From Prochlorococcus sp. AG-402-N10 (GTDB taxonomy: Bacteria > Cyanobacteriota > Cyanobacteriia > PCC-6307 > Cyanobiaceae): a stretch of DNA of 53,579 nt. The notes beneath the pieces are model-generated. The model searched no databases and had not been told where the DNA came from. It was given only the letters and a program-made list of their open reading frames with translations. A program made the translations under genes and the position numbers. Below, one piece after another: positions 52,135 through 53,579 of this stretch. Each line of letters starts with the position of its first letter. Position 1 is the first letter of the stretch. The DNA is taken from assembly GCA_003216465.1 (NCBI GenBank), contig QCIU01000009.1:1-53579 (forward strand). Reading direction: 5' to 3'.

Positions 52135-52671
52135 TTACCACTGACTGCCATCTGGCGCACTTGTATCACAGAAGTTATTATTAATTGTCTCGGCACTAGC
52201 AACAGAACAATTTTTCATGACTTTATTTTCGGTCCTATCTAAAAATATTTCGAAATGTGGAAGAACTGGAACAGGTACCCCACCTATGTCCTGTGTATTC
52301 GATTTTGCTGCGATTCTAAAGCAAGAATCTGAAGGTTGTATTGGAGAGCTAGAATCAAGTGCGGTGTCATAAGTAAAGCCAAAATTTAATCCTCTGCTAT
52401 CCCCAAATGAATTATTCGTATCCCAGGCACCGATATCATTAAAAGTTGGAGCACTCAATAAATTTGATTCTGCTACCAAACATTCTTTTAAAATGTTTAC
52501 AAGAGATTTTTTAACTGCAGATACTTTCGCACTATTTCTTACCCCAATAAACGAAGGAATGGCTACTGCAGATAAAATTGAGAGAACTGCAATAACAATT
52601 ACTAATTCAATTAAAGAAAATCCCTTGTTATTTGAAATATCTTTTTTCAAAACTCTATAATATATTAACAA
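52135..52671 (-). CDS. pilA: Type IV prepilin-like protein (PilA family)
   Basis: 178 residues. A short leader ends in a prepilin peptidase site, NNKG-FSLIELVIVIAVL, with cleavage after Gly17, Phe18 as the new N-terminus and the conserved Glu at +5. A long hydrophobic helix (ILSAVAIPSFIGVRNSAKV) follows, then a globular head with several Cys, among them a C-terminal pair (MKNCSVA and NNFCDTS) suited to the D-loop disulfide. Type IV pilins in cyanobacteria serve motility, adhesion, DNA uptake and buoyancy. The secretion machinery genes are not in the window. Confidence 0.92.
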   Translation of the reverse strand: MLIYYRVLKKDISNNKGFSLIELVIVIAVLSILSAVAIPSFIGVRNSAKVSAVKKSLVNILKECLVAESNLLSAPTFNDIGAWDTNNSFGDSRGLNFGFTYDTALDSSSPIQPSDSCFRIAAKSNTQDIGGVPVPVLPHFEIFLDRTENKVMKNCSVASAETINNNFCDTSAPDGSQW

Positions 52672-53013
52672 TAATTTAAAAAAGAATACATTTATTTTCT
52701 AAGATTTGGTCATTTTTTGGAGTTTCTACATTTTTGGATAAATCATTTATTAGCTGAGACTTTCTGCTATAACTTATCGGGATAACAGGATTCGAACCTG
52801 CGACTTAGTATTCCCAAAGCATCCGCGTTAAATCCTTAATTTATTAGACTAAATAATCGGTATTGATATGGCTAAATAAGATATTTCAACATTAACTTTA
52901 AAGATTTATTTTGCGTGATTTTTGCGTTAGCTATTTTTTGGGAATTCAAATTTATTTAACATCCATTCTTATAGAATTGAAGTAAATTAATTGATAAGTC
53001 TCAAATAAATTTA
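52672..53013. other. Gene-free stretch containing a partial tRNA
   Basis: 340 bases without a protein gene between the pilin gene and the gene at 53014. It contains the tRNA-Pro remnant at 52777-52829; the rest shows nothing recognisable. Confidence 0.5.
52777..52829 (-). pseudogene. Partial tRNA-Pro(TGG), likely attachment-site remnant
   Basis: On the minus strand the sequence reads GCGGATGCTTTGGGAAT, then GTCGCAGGTTCGAATCCTG and TATCCCGA: the anticodon arm with TGG, an intact T arm (GCAGG/CCTGT around TTCGAAT) and the 3' acceptor strand of tRNA-Pro. The 5' half is not tRNA-like; the acceptor partner (expected CGGGATA) is missing. A 3' tRNA fragment of this kind is the usual product of integration at a tRNA gene. 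The intact tRNA would then lie to the right, outside the window. Confidence 0.8.
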
Positions 53014-53361
53014 ATGTCATCAACTTTCTACATTGTTCATCATGAATTTAAAGCAGGAAAAGCTGAAAAATGGTGGGAAACAGCCTATGCAGCAATGTCC
53101 CCTGATGGCGGTTGGGACGATGCAGTAGCAGCTAATAAAGAAAAAGGATTTTATAATCATTCCGCAAATGCTGTCACAAAAACTGGTCCAGTGTATTGTT
53201 TTTGGGAAGTAAAAAAAGGAATTTCTGCTGAGGAATTTCAGGAGTTTATAGATGGACCTTCTGGTCCAGGGTTTGGACAAGATGCACTGATGAACATCTG
53301 TAAACCAATTGACACAACTTTAATGAATGGACAAACACCTTATCCTCCGGTTTTTGCTTAA
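53014..53361 (+). CDS. Hypothetical soluble protein, 115 residues
   Basis: Soluble single-domain protein: FYIVHHEFKAGKAEKWWETA, then GPVYCFWEVKKGISAEEFQEFIDGP (in parts) and a Pro-rich end NGQTPYPPVF. The beta-alpha-beta pattern suggests a ferredoxin-like or dimeric alpha+beta barrel fold, comparable in style to the DUF3303 protein at 47915, but the sequences do not align convincingly. Function unknown. Confidence 0.65.
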   Translation: MSSTFYIVHHEFKAGKAEKWWETAYAAMSPDGGWDDAVAANKEKGFYNHSANAVTKTGPVYCFWEVKKGISAEEFQEFIDGPSGPGFGQDALMNICKPIDTTLMNGQTPYPPVFA

Positions 53362-53410
53362 AAAATAGATAGTCGATCTATCTTAGAGGTTATAACAACA
53401 TTTTTTTTTA

Positions 53411-53566
53411 ATGGCAAATCCAGATAAAAAAACGTTATTAATAGAGCAAAGTTATAACGAAATTAAAATAATTTGTACCAAATTTCAAGACGAATATAGG
53501 GCTAAAGATATTGAAGTAAGAACTTTTTTGAGAGAACTTGCTAGGGTTTGGGAAAAAGAAAATTAA
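53411..53566 (+). CDS. MANPD-type small protein, paralogue of 46571-46750
   Basis: 51 residues: MANPDKKTLLIEQSYNEI, then IICTKFQDEYRAKDIEV and a C-terminal LARVWEKEN. It aligns end to end with the protein at 46750-46571. Soluble and helical; function unknown. The next gene begins inside its stop codon (TAATG). Confidence 0.65.
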   Translation: MANPDKKTLLIEQSYNEIKIICTKFQDEYRAKDIEVRTFLRELARVWEKEN

Positions 53567-53579
53567 TGGAATTACTGTA
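53566..53579 (+). CDS. Start of a further gene cut by the window end
   Basis: ATG overlapping the preceding stop (TAATG), giving MELL or similar before the sequence ends. Only four codons are visible, so nothing can be said about its product. Confidence 0.25.

Noticed and set aside
52777-52863. Intact tRNA-Pro gene
   Set aside because: The 5' half cannot form the acceptor or D arm with the well-preserved 3' half, so it is a fragment.

Overview
The window is very AT-rich, gene-dense cyanobacterial chromosome. Its gene set points to a high-light Prochlorococcus: psbD/psbC with a GTG-started psbC, ycf4, petM, a Ycf39-type protein, fused thioredoxin reductase-thioredoxin (NTRC), split pntA, FutA-type iron transport, a cluster of very short high-light-inducible (hli) genes, DUF1651 and DUF1824 proteins, and many 30-100 residue proteins of unknown function. 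The genus call is an inference from gene content and base composition; no database search was possible.

Layout. 1-5.4 kb: end of a MIF-family gene, DUF1824, glyQ, a large outer-membrane porin, then a divergent iron locus (PKHD-type dioxygenase / futA). 5.4-8.5 kb: tRNA-Ser(CGA) followed by a small island. It holds a pentapeptide-repeat protein, several tiny proteins and three decayed copies of the 3' end of that tRNA, which look like scars of successive integrations. 8.9-36 kb: mostly core genes. These are a 2OG-Fe(II) oxygenase, ferredoxin-cobQ, maf, psbDC, ycf4-cyclophilin, ilvN, petM, ycf39-like, infA, NTRC, pntA1-pntA2-pntB, two alpha/beta hydrolases, dxr, cysS, polA, a membrane-fusion protein and ychF.

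34.3-38.8 kb is the most interesting accessory block. A ferritin-like di-iron protein, a NodU/CmcH-type carbamoyltransferase, a 54-residue DUF5989/SxtK-like membrane peptide and a membrane-anchored SGNH hydrolase stand in one direction, followed by a secreted protein with nine consecutive glycines. I read it as a module that oxidises, carbamoylates and acyl-edits a surface molecule; that reading is inference.

38.9-53.6 kb is accessory in character: a TPR lipoprotein, a run of small membrane proteins, the hli cluster, SelO, a c-type cytochrome, a glyoxalase, and a decayed NAD+-dependent DNA ligase pseudogene with six stops and two frameshifts. After these come a secreted HExxH lipoprotein, an RluF-type pseudouridine synthase, a type IV prepilin and a partial tRNA-Pro that probably marks the edge of another island running off the right end of the window.

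Coherent functional groups are photosynthesis (psbD, psbC, ycf4, petM, ycf39-like, hli), redox (NTRC, transhydrogenase, three iron-sulfur or heme proteins) and iron (FutA and dioxygenase).
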